Of a stretch of DNA of 64,000 nt, positions 54,576 to 63,233 are shown in pieces. Below the pieces are notes generated by a model that saw only the letters and a program-made list of their open reading frames with translations, was not told the origin of the DNA and made no database searches. The position numbers and the translations under genes are program-made. Source of the stretch: Muribaculum intestinale (GTDB taxonomy: Bacteria > Bacteroidota > Bacteroidia > Bacteroidales > Muribaculaceae); the NCBI RefSeq assembly GCF_002201515.1, contig NZ_CP021421.1, positions 372,001-436,000 on the forward strand. Direction: 5' to 3'. The stretch's first letter is position 1, and every line of letters begins with the position of its first letter.

Positions 54576-56078
54576 ATGAAAGCTATCTGCTTCTATTTCC
54601 AGATCCATCAGCCCTTCCGTCTAAAACGCTACCGCTTCTTCGATATCGGCAACGACCACTACTACGACGACGAGTTTACCAACGAGGATATCCTCTCGCG
54701 TATAGCCCACCGCAGCTACATCCCCGCCGCCGAATCGTTGCTGCGCATGATTGAGGAGAGCAAGGGCAAATTCCGCTGCGCCATATCACTCACAGGCGTG
54801 GTAATCGAGCAACTCGAAATCTACGTGCCCGAGTTCCTCGACCTGCTTAAGAAACTGGCCGACACCGGATGTGTCGAATTCCTTGCCGAAACATATTCCC
54901 ACTCTCTGGCTTCGCTCATCGACCCTGAAGAGTTTGAGGCACAGGTAAAAGCCCATGACCAGCTCATATACGAGAAATTTGGACAGCACCCAAAGGTCCT
55001 GCGCAATACCGAGCTTATCTACTGCGACGAGATGGCCCCGATGATTCACTCGATGGGATACAAAGGCGTAATCACCGAAGGCGCAAAGCATATCCTCGGA
55101 TGGAAATCGCCCAACTACGTATATCAGGCCGCATCATGCCCGAAGCTCAAGCTGCTGCTTAAGAACGACAAACTGTCGGATGACATCGCCCGCAACTTCT
55201 CCAACACATCATGGGAGGCATACCCGCTTACAGCCGACAAATATATCGACTGGATTGCATCGACCCCCGCCGACGAGCAGGTAGTAAACCTCTTCATGAA
55301 TCTGGAGACATTCGGCGACTTCCAACCGCGCGAAACCGGCATATTCCAGTTCCTTGAAGCTCTGCCCCGATTTGCTGCCGAACGCGGCGTGGAATTCATC
55401 ACTCCATCAGACGCTATCAGCAAGCTCAAACCGGTAGCCGAACTGAGCGTACTCCACCCCATCTCATGGGCCGACGAAGCACACGACACCTCGGCATGGC
55501 TCGGCAACAAGCTCCAGAATGAGGCATTCAACAAGCTCTACTCAGTGGCCGAACGCGTACGCCTCTGTACCGACCGCCGACTCAAGCAGGACTGGAACCA
55601 TCTGCAGTCGTCCGACCACTTCTTCTACATGTCGACCAAGCACTTCAACGACGGAGCCGCCCATGCGATGTTCTCGCCCTACGAGACACCCTATCAGGCA
55701 TTCACCAATTATATGAATGTACTGGCCGACTTCCTCGTGCGCGTCGACGAGCAATATCCCAAGTCGATCGACAATGAAGAGCTCAACGCCCTGCTCTCAA
55801 CCATCAACAACCAGAACTCGGAAATCGAGATGCTCAACAAAGAGCTCCAGTCGATGCGCAACAACCTCGAGCACCTCAACGAGGAGCACGCCACACGTGC
55901 TGCTGTAGCCCAGGGTAAGAAACTTGACGAAAATCTCCAGGTAGAGGAAGCTCCCGCCAAGAAAGCAACCGTCAAGAAAGGATGCAAAAAAAACGTCGAA
56001 AAAGCACCGAAAGCCGAAAAGAAACCCCGCGCTTCCAAAAAGGCTAAAAACGACGCAGCCGACGAGCCCAAAGCCTAA
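54576..56078 (+). CDS. GH57 alpha-amylase family enzyme with basic tail
   Basis: A 500-residue protein. The GH57 catalytic part (about 1-390) begins ICFYFQIHQPFRLKRYRF and has RNTELIYCDEMAP, where the glutamate is the family nucleophile, and LETFGDFQ with the acid/base aspartate. Residues ~405-450 form a coiled coil (NNQNSEIEMLNKELQSMRNN). The last ~50 residues are a Lys/Ala/Pro tail (KKATVKKGCKKNVEKAPKAEK) that resembles eukaryotic H1-like or bacterial Hc1-like tails. It acts on alpha-glucan, perhaps as an amylase or branching enzyme. The tail could bind nucleic acid or an anionic polymer, or direct the enzyme to glycogen; this is speculative. Confidence 0.9.
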   Translation: MKAICFYFQIHQPFRLKRYRFFDIGNDHYYDDEFTNEDILSRIAHRSYIPAAESLLRMIEESKGKFRCAISLTGVVIEQLEIYVPEFLDLLKKLADTGCVEFLAETYSHSLASLIDPEEFEAQVKAHDQLIYEKFGQHPKVLRNTELIYCDEMAPMIHSMGYKGVITEGAKHILGWKSPNYVYQAASCPKLKLLLKNDKLSDDIARNFSNTSWEAYPLTADKYIDWIASTPADEQVVNLFMNLETFGDFQPRETGIFQFLEALPRFAAERGVEFITPSDAISKLKPVAELSVLHPISWADEAHDTSAWLGNKLQNEAFNKLYSVAERVRLCTDRRLKQDWNHLQSSDHFFYMSTKHFNDGAAHAMFSPYETPYQAFTNYMNVLADFLVRVDEQYPKSIDNEELNALLSTINNQNSEIEMLNKELQSMRNNLEHLNEEHATRAAVAQGKKLDENLQVEEAPAKKATVKKGCKKNVEKAPKAEKKPRASKKAKNDAADEPKA

Positions 56079-56109
56079 ACCGGAATATTACTGATATTCA
56101 TAATCACAT

Positions 56110-56143
56110 ACAGGTGTGTCGCTACGATTGGCGACACACCTGT
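56110..56143 (+). terminator. Terminator of glycogen operon
   Basis: ACAGGTGTGTCGC (56110-56122) and GCGACACACCTGT (56131-56143) form a perfect 13-bp stem with an 8-base loop, followed by TTTTTGC. Strong intrinsic terminator. Confidence 0.92.
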
Positions 56144-56231
56144 TTTTTGCTTAAAAGCGAATGGTTTTAGTGGAATAAATTCAATAATTTGGCAAAAATT
56201 TGTTAAATACACTATTTGGAGCACGATTTTT

Positions 56232-56262
56232 TTTGGTATTAACAAAACTATCCTTAACTTTG
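56232..56262 (+). promoter_or_regulatory. Consensus promoter upstream of U32 gene
   Basis: TTTG (56232-56235), 19 bases, then TAACTTTG (56255-56262): full Bacteroidetes consensus. Transcription should start near 56269, 134 bases before the ATG at 56403. Confidence 0.8.
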
Positions 56263-56268
56263 TCTCAG

Positions 56269-56331
56269 TTTTTCATGGTATTAGATTTAAGGTAAAAAGA
56301 TTATTCGTCGTGATGACGAGTAATTTTTTTA
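56269..56331 (+). ncRNA. Candidate short RNA or attenuated leader
   Basis: Between the consensus promoter and the U32 gene lies a hairpin (56300-56309 with 56315-56324, loop GTGAT, one G-U pair) followed directly by a T-run (56324-56330). The predicted product is a transcript of about 60 bases ending there, with longer read-through into the U32 gene. Whether it is a regulatory leader or a separate small RNA cannot be told. The remaining leader (56332-56402) shows nothing else. Confidence 0.45.
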
Positions 56332-56402
56332 TTTTATACAGATACCTCCAGTAAAGTCAAGACTTTTAAATCCTGACACTCAATATTTTGCATTCTAAGC
56401 CT

Positions 56403-58265
56403 ATGACACCCCGCCATATCGAACTGCTCGCTCCGGCACGTACAGCCGACATTGCCCGCGCCGCCATTGACTGCGGAGCCGACGCTGTATATATCGGAGC
56501 CGACCGCTTCGGCGCACGCGCGGCAGCCGCCAATACAGTCGACGAAATCGCCAGTCTGTGCGACTATGCCCACCGGTTTCGCGTACGCATCTACGCCACC
56601 CTCAACACAATAATATATGAAGACGAGCTGCGTCAGGCCGAACTGCTTGCCAAGAGATTGTGGAAAGCGGGAGTCGATGCGCTTATCGTACAGGACATGG
56701 CCATGCTCCGGCTCGACCTGCCACCGATAGCCCTACATGCATCTACACAATGCGACATACGCACTGCGGAGAAGGCACGTTTTCTGGCCGCACTCGGATT
56801 CAGCCAGCTGGTACTCCCGCGCGAGTTGACCCTCGACGAGATAAAAGAGATACACGATGCGGCGCCGGACACTCCGCTTGAGGCGTTTGTACACGGTGCG
56901 CTATGCGTAAGCTACAGCGGCGACTGCCAGGCAAGCTATGTCGCGGGCGGACGAAGCGCCAACCGCGGAGAGTGCGCACAGATATGCCGTCTGCCGTTCA
57001 CCCTTACCGATGGCAACGGAAAGGCTTTTGGCGATATGCCTCGCCACTACCTGTCGCTGCGCGACCTGCGACGGGCCGAGGCTCTGCTACCGATGATTGA
57101 GGCTGGCGTGTCATCGTTTAAAATCGAGGGGCGACTGAAGGACGAGTCGTATGTGAAAAATGTCACTGCCTACTACCGCCAGGCAATTGACAAAATCATT
57201 GACAAGAATCCCGATATATACCTACGCAGTTCGGCAGGGGAAAGCGCCATACCGTTTACTCCGTCGCTCGAAAAGAGCTTTAACCGCGGATTTACGCCCT
57301 ATTTTCTCACCAATGGTCGTCCGGATATGAAAATGGCTTCCATGCTCACCCCGAAATCCCAAGGTGAAAAGGTGGGCAAGGTAAAAAGCGTTAAACCCGA
57401 CGGCTCGATAATCGCGGCACTCGACACACCGCTCGCCAATGGCGACGGACTCGGATATTTCGACCCTACAGGCCGGTTTACCGGCTTCAGAGTAAACCGC
57501 GTGGAGGGTTCACGCATATTTCCGGCAACGAGAGTATCACCGCGCTCCGGCACAGTGCTTTACCGCAACAGCGACATGGAGTTTGAGCGCGAGAGTTCAC
57601 GCGCGGCCACAAGGACACTACTGGTCGACATGGCTCTGCGAGCAGTCGGTAGCGATGGAATAGCGCTCAATCTGACCGACGCACGCGGTATCAACATATC
57701 AACAGCCATTTACGGTGTAGGCCACGACATGGCCCGCACACCGCAGACCGACTCCCAGCAACGCGTTCTGGCAAAGCTCGGCGGCACCATATACCAAACC
57801 GGGGAAATCGACAATTCCTCTACCGCAGATATATTCATACCGGCATCGGCACTGACCTCACTTAGGAGAAACGCTTTCGCCCTGCTCGACCGCACGGCGG
57901 CAATCACATACCGCCGCGACATGCGCCGCAAAGAGAATCCTGACACAATGTGGCCCGCAGGCACATCTCTGTCGCGCCACGACAACGTGGCAAACACCCT
58001 TGCCTGCCAGGTATACCGCGACCATGGTGTAAGCGGAAAAATCTCTCCGGCCACAGAGACAGCGCCCCGGATAGAAGAGAATCCGACTGTAATGACCACA
58101 CGCTACTGTGTAAGGCGCGAGCTCGGAGCATGTCTGCGCACACCGTCGGGCACATCATTGAAAGGACCGCTCACACTCACGGCTGATATCGCCGGCGGAC
58201 GCAGGCTTACTCTACGGCTCGACTTCGATTGTACGGCATGTCGCATGAAGGTTGTCAAACTCTGA
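56403..58265 (+). CDS. U32 peptidase-family protein (rRNA/tRNA hydroxylation type)
   Basis: A 620-residue protein with a U32 TIM-barrel (about 1-290; ELLAPARTADIARAAIDCGADAVYIG) and a long C-terminal region with DUF3656-like beta-domains (about 370-620). The cysteine motif of GDCQASYVAGG and GECAQICRLPF is intact; it holds an iron-sulfur or iron centre in the family. Long members (RlhA type) hydroxylate 23S rRNA, short ones hydroxylate tRNA; the length here favours the RlhA-like group. Start ATG 56403 is preferred to an upstream TTG at 56388. Not a proven peptidase. Confidence 0.85.
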   Translation: MTPRHIELLAPARTADIARAAIDCGADAVYIGADRFGARAAAANTVDEIASLCDYAHRFRVRIYATLNTIIYEDELRQAELLAKRLWKAGVDALIVQDMAMLRLDLPPIALHASTQCDIRTAEKARFLAALGFSQLVLPRELTLDEIKEIHDAAPDTPLEAFVHGALCVSYSGDCQASYVAGGRSANRGECAQICRLPFTLTDGNGKAFGDMPRHYLSLRDLRRAEALLPMIEAGVSSFKIEGRLKDESYVKNVTAYYRQAIDKIIDKNPDIYLRSSAGESAIPFTPSLEKSFNRGFTPYFLTNGRPDMKMASMLTPKSQGEKVGKVKSVKPDGSIIAALDTPLANGDGLGYFDPTGRFTGFRVNRVEGSRIFPATRVSPRSGTVLYRNSDMEFERESSRAATRTLLVDMALRAVGSDGIALNLTDARGINISTAIYGVGHDMARTPQTDSQQRVLAKLGGTIYQTGEIDNSSTADIFIPASALTSLRRNAFALLDRTAAITYRRDMRRKENPDTMWPAGTSLSRHDNVANTLACQVYRDHGVSGKISPATETAPRIEENPTVMTTRYCVRRELGACLRTPSGTSLKGPLTLTADIAGGRRLTLRLDFDCTACRMKVVKL

Positions 58266-58310
58266 GAAGAAAAACAAAGGGCGCCGGAGAGTTTTTCCGA
58301 CGGCCTTCAT

Positions 58311-59744
58311 TCAGCGCCCTTGGAGAGCAAAGCGGCGTGTAACCGACTCAGGCACTTCAGGCAGATAGTGGGTGACGTAGACCAAAGTCGGAGAGTCGCG
58401 TCGCGCTATCTCGTTGACCACGGCACGCACAGCACGCTTGCGCGCGGCGTCAAGGCCATGAAGCGGCTCGTCGAAGATAAGCAGGTCGGGATGCTTGATG
58501 AATGTCCTTGCTATCAGAACAAGACGCTGCATGCCGGCCGAAAGATTGCGGTAAGGCATATCGGCCACTCCCTCGAGATGAAACAGTCGCAACCAGCGCA
58601 TGGCCTCCTCGCGGGCCTCGGCTGAGACTGAGCCGAAATTGCCTATTGTGTCGCGCAGACCCTGTGCCACAACTTCAGCCACAGTGCCTCCCGAGCGGAA
58701 ATACAGATGCATCTCGGGCGACACATATCCTATACGCCTCTTAATGTCCCAGATGCTTTCACCCGAACCTCTACGCTTGTCGAATATTGTGATATCATTG
58801 GAATAGGCCTGTGGATTGTCGGCAAATATCAGGCTAAGCAACAATGACTTGCCCGAGCCGTTTGGCCCGGACAATGACCAGCACTCACCCTTCCTTACAG
58901 TCCAGTCGACATGGTCGAGCACAACCGTAGAGCCATATGCCACCCTACAGTCGCGCAAAGCGAATGTAATGTCATGGGGAGTCACCTCCATGCGGCGCAA
59001 AGGTATTGCCGACAAATCCACCGCATAGTCCATCATCGACCATGCCGTCTCTCTCATGGCCGTTACATCATCACAGCCATTCTGAGCATATATTGGATTG
59101 CCGAGCTCCATACCGTCAATCGGAAGAAACATGTCCGTGAAGTCGGGTATCTCGGCCGGATTACACAAAAGCAGCATCACGGATGTACCCTCACGGGCTA
59201 CCTCGCGGAGGGTGTCATTAAACACATCGCGCGACACTGCGTCGAGCCCTATATACGGATTGTCGAGTACAAGCAATTCGGGAGCATCGAGCAAGGCATT
59301 GACGAGCAACAGCTTGCGCAGCTCTCCGCTCGACAGGTAGTTGACTTTCTTTTCTACCGTATGCTCAAGTGAGAAACGCGATGCAAGCTCACCCCATCGT
59401 GGCATTGCCATGCGCGTTCCCAGCAAGTCGCCGACAGAAGGGACATCATCGTTCATCGTCGCCTCCAGACGCTGCTGGTAATATTCTGTATGGAATCCGG
59501 CAAGCGAATGTATGTCGCCGAATTCAATCATCTTTACCGACGGCTTCTGCTCACGCGAGGTGGTGATGCGGTTGGTGGTGATGTTCCATCCCTTTGCGAT
59601 AATATTTCCGAGGGTAGACTTGCCTGCGCCGTTAGGACCGAACACAACGGTCACACCCTCGGGGATTACTACTCCGGCGGGTACCGCTATCTTCTGCATC
59701 CGCCATGTAAGCATGGGGCTGCACAGAGTGAAAAGTTCTTTCAT
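58311..59744 (-). CDS. Tandem ABC ATPase (two NBDs, no membrane part)
   Basis: A 477-residue protein with two nucleotide-binding domains. First: Walker A GPNGAGKST, signature LSSGELRK, Walker B LLVLDNPYIGLD. Second: Walker A GPNGSGKSLLLSLI, signature LSAGMQRL (not the usual LSGGQ), Walker B LLIFDEPLHGLD. This resembles ModF-type tandem ATPases; no transmembrane helices or transporter subunits are beside it, so it may act in a soluble process. The stop is at the base of a G+C hairpin reading into the U32 gene end. It follows the kinase gene after 14 bases on the minus strand. Confidence 0.85.
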   Translation of the reverse strand: MKELFTLCSPMLTWRMQKIAVPAGVVIPEGVTVVFGPNGAGKSTLGNIIAKGWNITTNRITTSREQKPSVKMIEFGDIHSLAGFHTEYYQQRLEATMNDDVPSVGDLLGTRMAMPRWGELASRFSLEHTVEKKVNYLSSGELRKLLLVNALLDAPELLVLDNPYIGLDAVSRDVFNDTLREVAREGTSVMLLLCNPAEIPDFTDMFLPIDGMELGNPIYAQNGCDDVTAMRETAWSMMDYAVDLSAIPLRRMEVTPHDITFALRDCRVAYGSTVVLDHVDWTVRKGECWSLSGPNGSGKSLLLSLIFADNPQAYSNDITIFDKRRGSGESIWDIKRRIGYVSPEMHLYFRSGGTVAEVVAQGLRDTIGNFGSVSAEAREEAMRWLRLFHLEGVADMPYRNLSAGMQRLVLIARTFIKHPDLLIFDEPLHGLDAARKRAVRAVVNEIARRDSPTLVYVTHYLPEVPESVTRRFALQGR

Positions 59745-59758
59745 AATCAGGCTGGATA

Positions 59759-60850
59759 TCACCCGGCAGCGACCGACTTGATATACTCGTGCATCTCACG
59801 GGTATGGGAGTCGACACTGTGAAGCAGCTTGAGCTGGGCGCGGGTGCGCACAAGATTATGCTCGGGATACTGTATTTTGTAATATGTATCGCCGTTGATA
59901 TAGTCGGCCAGGAATCTTACGGCCTGCATGTAGGGGAACATGGCCGCCGCATAGGGCAGATTCTCTATTTCAACCGGAGTGAGAAACGCGCCGGCTCCGG
60001 CAAGATAACCCTTGGTAAACGCCCGGAATATATCCATATCGAACTCTACATGGTCGAGGTCGCGGTCATCCTCATCGCCCTTGTTGGCTCCCGTACGCAG
60101 GAAGTCGCCATAGTCGCTGAACACGTAGCTGGGCATCACGGTGTCGAGATCAATCACACACAGCATACGCCCCTGCTCGTCAAACATCATGTTATTGACC
60201 TTTGTGTCGCAGTGGCATATACGTTTTGGCAGACGCCCCTCGCGATGAAGCCGTTCGGCAAGGCACATCTCGTCGGCACGGCTCTCGATTTCGTCAATAA
60301 GGTCGCGCACACCTGCAACACGCCCCTTGGGGTCGCTCGCCACAGCCTCGCGCAACTGGCGCAGACGCAACTCCATGTTATGGAAATCAGGGATACTTTC
60401 CTTCAGGTCGGCATTGATATCGACAAGCATCGACTGGAATTCGCCGAACGCTTTTCCGGCACAACGCGACGATTCGGGAGTGACAGCCTCAAGAGTATGT
60501 GCGCCGGGAATGAATACCATCATGCGCCAATAGTTTTCACCGTCATGATAATAAGTCTTTCCACCCTCTTTTACAGGAATAAAGCGGAGCACCTTGCGGT
60601 CGATATCGTCGGTACCGGCCTCCTGGAGTTTACGACGTATATGTGCGGTAACAGCCTCGATGTTTCCCTGCAATACATCGACATCCGTGAATATATGATG
60701 ATTGATACGCTGCAGCACATAATCGGGCGCATCGGTCTCCGAGGTACGCACCACATAAGTATCGTTGATCAGACCGTTACCGAGCGCCTTCACACTCTCA
60801 ACGGTACCAAGGGTGGCAAATTGAGCCACTATTTTATGGAAGTCAGTCAT
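59759..60850 (-). CDS. Phosphotransferase, N-acetylhexosamine 1-kinase-like
   Basis: A 363-residue protein kinase-fold enzyme of the APH/choline kinase family. N-terminal glycine-rich GNGLINDTYVV, catalytic HCDTKVNNMMF and metal-binding VIDLDTVM are visible. Bacteroidales proteins of this kind are related to NahK, which phosphorylates GlcNAc/GalNAc at C1. Substrate is not certain from sequence. It is directly upstream of the tandem ABC gene on the minus strand and divergent from pdxA. Confidence 0.8.
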   Translation of the reverse strand: MTDFHKIVAQFATLGTVESVKALGNGLINDTYVVRTSETDAPDYVLQRINHHIFTDVDVLQGNIEAVTAHIRRKLQEAGTDDIDRKVLRFIPVKEGGKTYYHDGENYWRMMVFIPGAHTLEAVTPESSRCAGKAFGEFQSMLVDINADLKESIPDFHNMELRLRQLREAVASDPKGRVAGVRDLIDEIESRADEMCLAERLHREGRLPKRICHCDTKVNNMMFDEQGRMLCVIDLDTVMPSYVFSDYGDFLRTGANKGDEDDRDLDHVEFDMDIFRAFTKGYLAGAGAFLTPVEIENLPYAAAMFPYMQAVRFLADYINGDTYYKIQYPEHNLVRTRAQLKLLHSVDSHTREMHEYIKSVAAG

Positions 60851-61313
60851 AGTTGAAAAGTTATATCCACAAATTTAATCATTTTTACATATAAATTCCA
60901 CCACACTTTTCTTTTATTGGCATTATATTTGCAACAACCCCACTGCACAACCTTGCCAAATTGTTAACACTTGATGTAAACTCCTATACATAATAGTCGT
61001 AACAGCATATTATGCACACTACCGCACGCCCAACAACAATGGTTATACGGTGGAAAATGGTTGCGGGGTTGGAGGGAATTGAAAAAATGAGTAATTTTAC
61101 GGGCAAATTGGGGCAATAGGTCATTGAAGAATGCCGGAGCCGGAGTATCGCCATTCGCATACTCCGTACACAGGCATCTCAGATGGCCGCCAAGACACCA
61201 AATAATCCGAATCGGGAGTATTGAATTACGTGTCTCATGCATCACCCAATTTTATATCATATATTTGTGCCGGACAATGCTCCGTCATCTCATTTTCACA
61301 ACGACACCCTACA
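60851..61313. other. 463-base intergenic region, kinase-pdxA
   Basis: Two -7 boxes on the plus strand: TATATTTG at 60924-60931 and TATATTTG at 61260-61267. The second would give a leader of about 40 bases for pdxA. No good gene, hairpin terminator or tRNA was found; the open frames present are short and lack coding pattern. Confidence 0.5.
61260..61267 (+). promoter_or_regulatory. -7 box of pdxA
   Basis: TATATTTG, exact TAnnTTTG match; predicted start near 61274. No clear -33 element. Confidence 0.5.
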
Positions 61314-62417
61314 ATGAGCAAAAAAATAAAAGTAGGTATCACCCACGGCGACCCCAACGGCATCGGCTATGAGGTGATATTAAAGACATTAAGCGACACT
61401 CGGATTCCCGAGCTGTGTACTCCGATAGTATACGGATCGGCCAAAATAGCCGCCTACTACAGAAAAGGGATGGAACTTCCCCAGGTGGCCATGAACACAA
61501 TCACTGCCGCAGGGCAGGCCAAGGATGATGCTGTAAACATAATAAATGTAATAGGCGAGGATTTCAAAATCGAGCCGGGTGTAGCCTCAAAGAGCGCCGG
61601 CGAAGCTGCATTCATAGCCCTTGAGCGCGCTGTAGCCGATTTGCGTGCCGGCGAGATTGATGTAATCGTCACAGCTCCCATAAGCAAGGATACAATCCAG
61701 AGCGAGACATTCCACTTCCCGGGACATACCGAATATCTCGAATCGTCGCTTGGCGACGGCGACAAGGCCCTGATGATACTGGCCAACGACCGTCTGCGCA
61801 TAGCGCTCGTGACCACTCATCTGCCCATTGCAAAAATAGCCGACGCGATTACACGCGATGCCGTACTCGACAAACTGCGCATATTCAATCGCTCGCTACG
61901 CCGCGACTTCAACATCGACACTCCGCGTATAGCTGTACTGTCGCTCAACCCCCATGCTGGTGAGGGCGGCCTGCTCGGCAACGAGGAGAACGAAATAATC
62001 GCTCCGGCCCTTGAAGAAGCCCGCAATGAAAAGATACTCGCATTCGGTCCGTATGCCGCCGACGGATTCTTCGGCACCGAGGCCTACCGCAAGTTTGACG
62101 GAGTGCTTGCAATGTACCACGACCAGGGACTCGCCCCATTCAAGACTATCGCAATGGACTCCGGCGTCAACTTTACTGCCGGACTTCCCTACGTGCGCAC
62201 ATCGCCCGACCACGGCACGGGATTCGACATCGCCGGACAAGGCAAAGCCTCCGACGAATCTTTCCGACAGGCAATCTATATGGCCATCGATACATTCCGC
62301 TCACGCCGGCATTTCGATGAGGCATACGCCAATCCCCTGCGACGCCAGTACTTCGACAAAGGAAAAGACAACGTAGTGCTCGATCTGAGCAAGGATGACA
62401 GCAATCCCCAGGAGTAA
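61314..62417 (+). CDS. pdxA: 4-hydroxythreonine-4-phosphate dehydrogenase
   Basis: A 367-residue enzyme that oxidises 4-phosphohydroxythreonine to 3-amino-2-oxopropyl phosphate, the partner substrate for PdxJ. ITHGDPNGIGYEV, HFPGHTEYL, MYHDQGLAPFKT and TSPDHGTGFDIAG are conserved. The frame is open further upstream to 61221, but the start MSKKIKVGITHGDPNG fits the family. The nucleotidyltransferase gene begins 48 bases later on the same strand. Confidence 0.96.
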   Translation: MSKKIKVGITHGDPNGIGYEVILKTLSDTRIPELCTPIVYGSAKIAAYYRKGMELPQVAMNTITAAGQAKDDAVNIINVIGEDFKIEPGVASKSAGEAAFIALERAVADLRAGEIDVIVTAPISKDTIQSETFHFPGHTEYLESSLGDGDKALMILANDRLRIALVTTHLPIAKIADAITRDAVLDKLRIFNRSLRRDFNIDTPRIAVLSLNPHAGEGGLLGNEENEIIAPALEEARNEKILAFGPYAADGFFGTEAYRKFDGVLAMYHDQGLAPFKTIAMDSGVNFTAGLPYVRTSPDHGTGFDIAGQGKASDESFRQAIYMAIDTFRSRRHFDEAYANPLRRQYFDKGKDNVVLDLSKDDSNPQE

Positions 62418-62465
62418 TAGAGCATACACGAGCATATTAGAATCCATCATATCACCACAACTACA

Positions 62466-63176
62466 GTGCATTACGCCATAATAGCCGCCGGAGAAGGTTC
62501 GCGGCTTGTACAAGAGGGCATACAACTGCCCAAACCGCTCGTCGACCTCGACGGGCGTCCTATGATAAAGCGTCTCATCGACATCATGCTCGACTGCGAC
62601 GCCGAGTCGCTGTCGGTAATCGTCAACGAGCAGATGACCGACGTACGCGATTATCTCGAGAGCCTGACACTCCCCGTGCCATTCAATCTGGTCGTGAAGA
62701 CTACTCCCAGCTCTATGCATTCGTTTTATGAGGTAAGCCGGACATTCCCTTCAAGCGGAAAGTTTGTGCTCACCACTGTCGACACGATATTCCACGAGAC
62801 CGACTTCCGCCGCTACGTAAAGGCATTTGCCGATAGCGACGATGCCGACGGCTACATGGGGGTAACCACTTTCATCGACGACGAAAAACCATTGTATATA
62901 GATGTCGACGAGCCATCTATGACAATCACAGCCTTCCGCGACAAGCCCTGGGTGGGCGTACGCTACATCTCAGGAGGCATATACGGGCTTACCCCACCCG
63001 CCCTCGGCATACTCGACCGCTGTCTGGCACAGGGCACAAGCCGCATGCGCAACTACCAGCGAGCTCTCGTCGACGGAGGCCTCACCCTTAAGGCCTTCCC
63101 TTTCAGCAAGATTGTCGACGTTGACCATGCCGGCGATATAGAGACAGCCCGACGGTTCATATCGCAGGGTGAATAA
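62466..63176 (+). CDS. Sugar-type nucleotidyltransferase
   Basis: A 236-residue enzyme with the nucleotide-binding start YAIIAAGEGSRL and KPLVDLDGRPM, typical of GT-A-fold NTP transferases. Such proteins make NDP-sugars or CDP-alcohols. The start is GTG (62466). It is 57 bases before the ATP-grasp gene, and both are in the same direction, so a common pathway is likely; the product is unknown. Bacteroidales NTP transferases of this size are found in inositol- or polyol-lipid clusters, but nothing here proves that. Confidence 0.8.
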   Translation: MHYAIIAAGEGSRLVQEGIQLPKPLVDLDGRPMIKRLIDIMLDCDAESLSVIVNEQMTDVRDYLESLTLPVPFNLVVKTTPSSMHSFYEVSRTFPSSGKFVLTTVDTIFHETDFRRYVKAFADSDDADGYMGVTTFIDDEKPLYIDVDEPSMTITAFRDKPWVGVRYISGGIYGLTPPALGILDRCLAQGTSRMRNYQRALVDGGLTLKAFPFSKIVDVDHAGDIETARRFISQGE

Positions 63177-63233
63177 ACGGCTCATCACAATCACACCAAT
63201 TGTCAACACCTCTTTCTAACAACAATAAAAGCA

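Noticed and set aside
59789..60856. 355-residue plus-strand open frame over the kinase gene
   Set aside because: Antisense to a kinase with intact catalytic motifs; no recognisable domain.
60964..61245. 93-residue minus-strand open frame in the kinase-pdxA spacer
   Set aside because: Composition is unlike genes here, no homology pattern, no promoter or start context.
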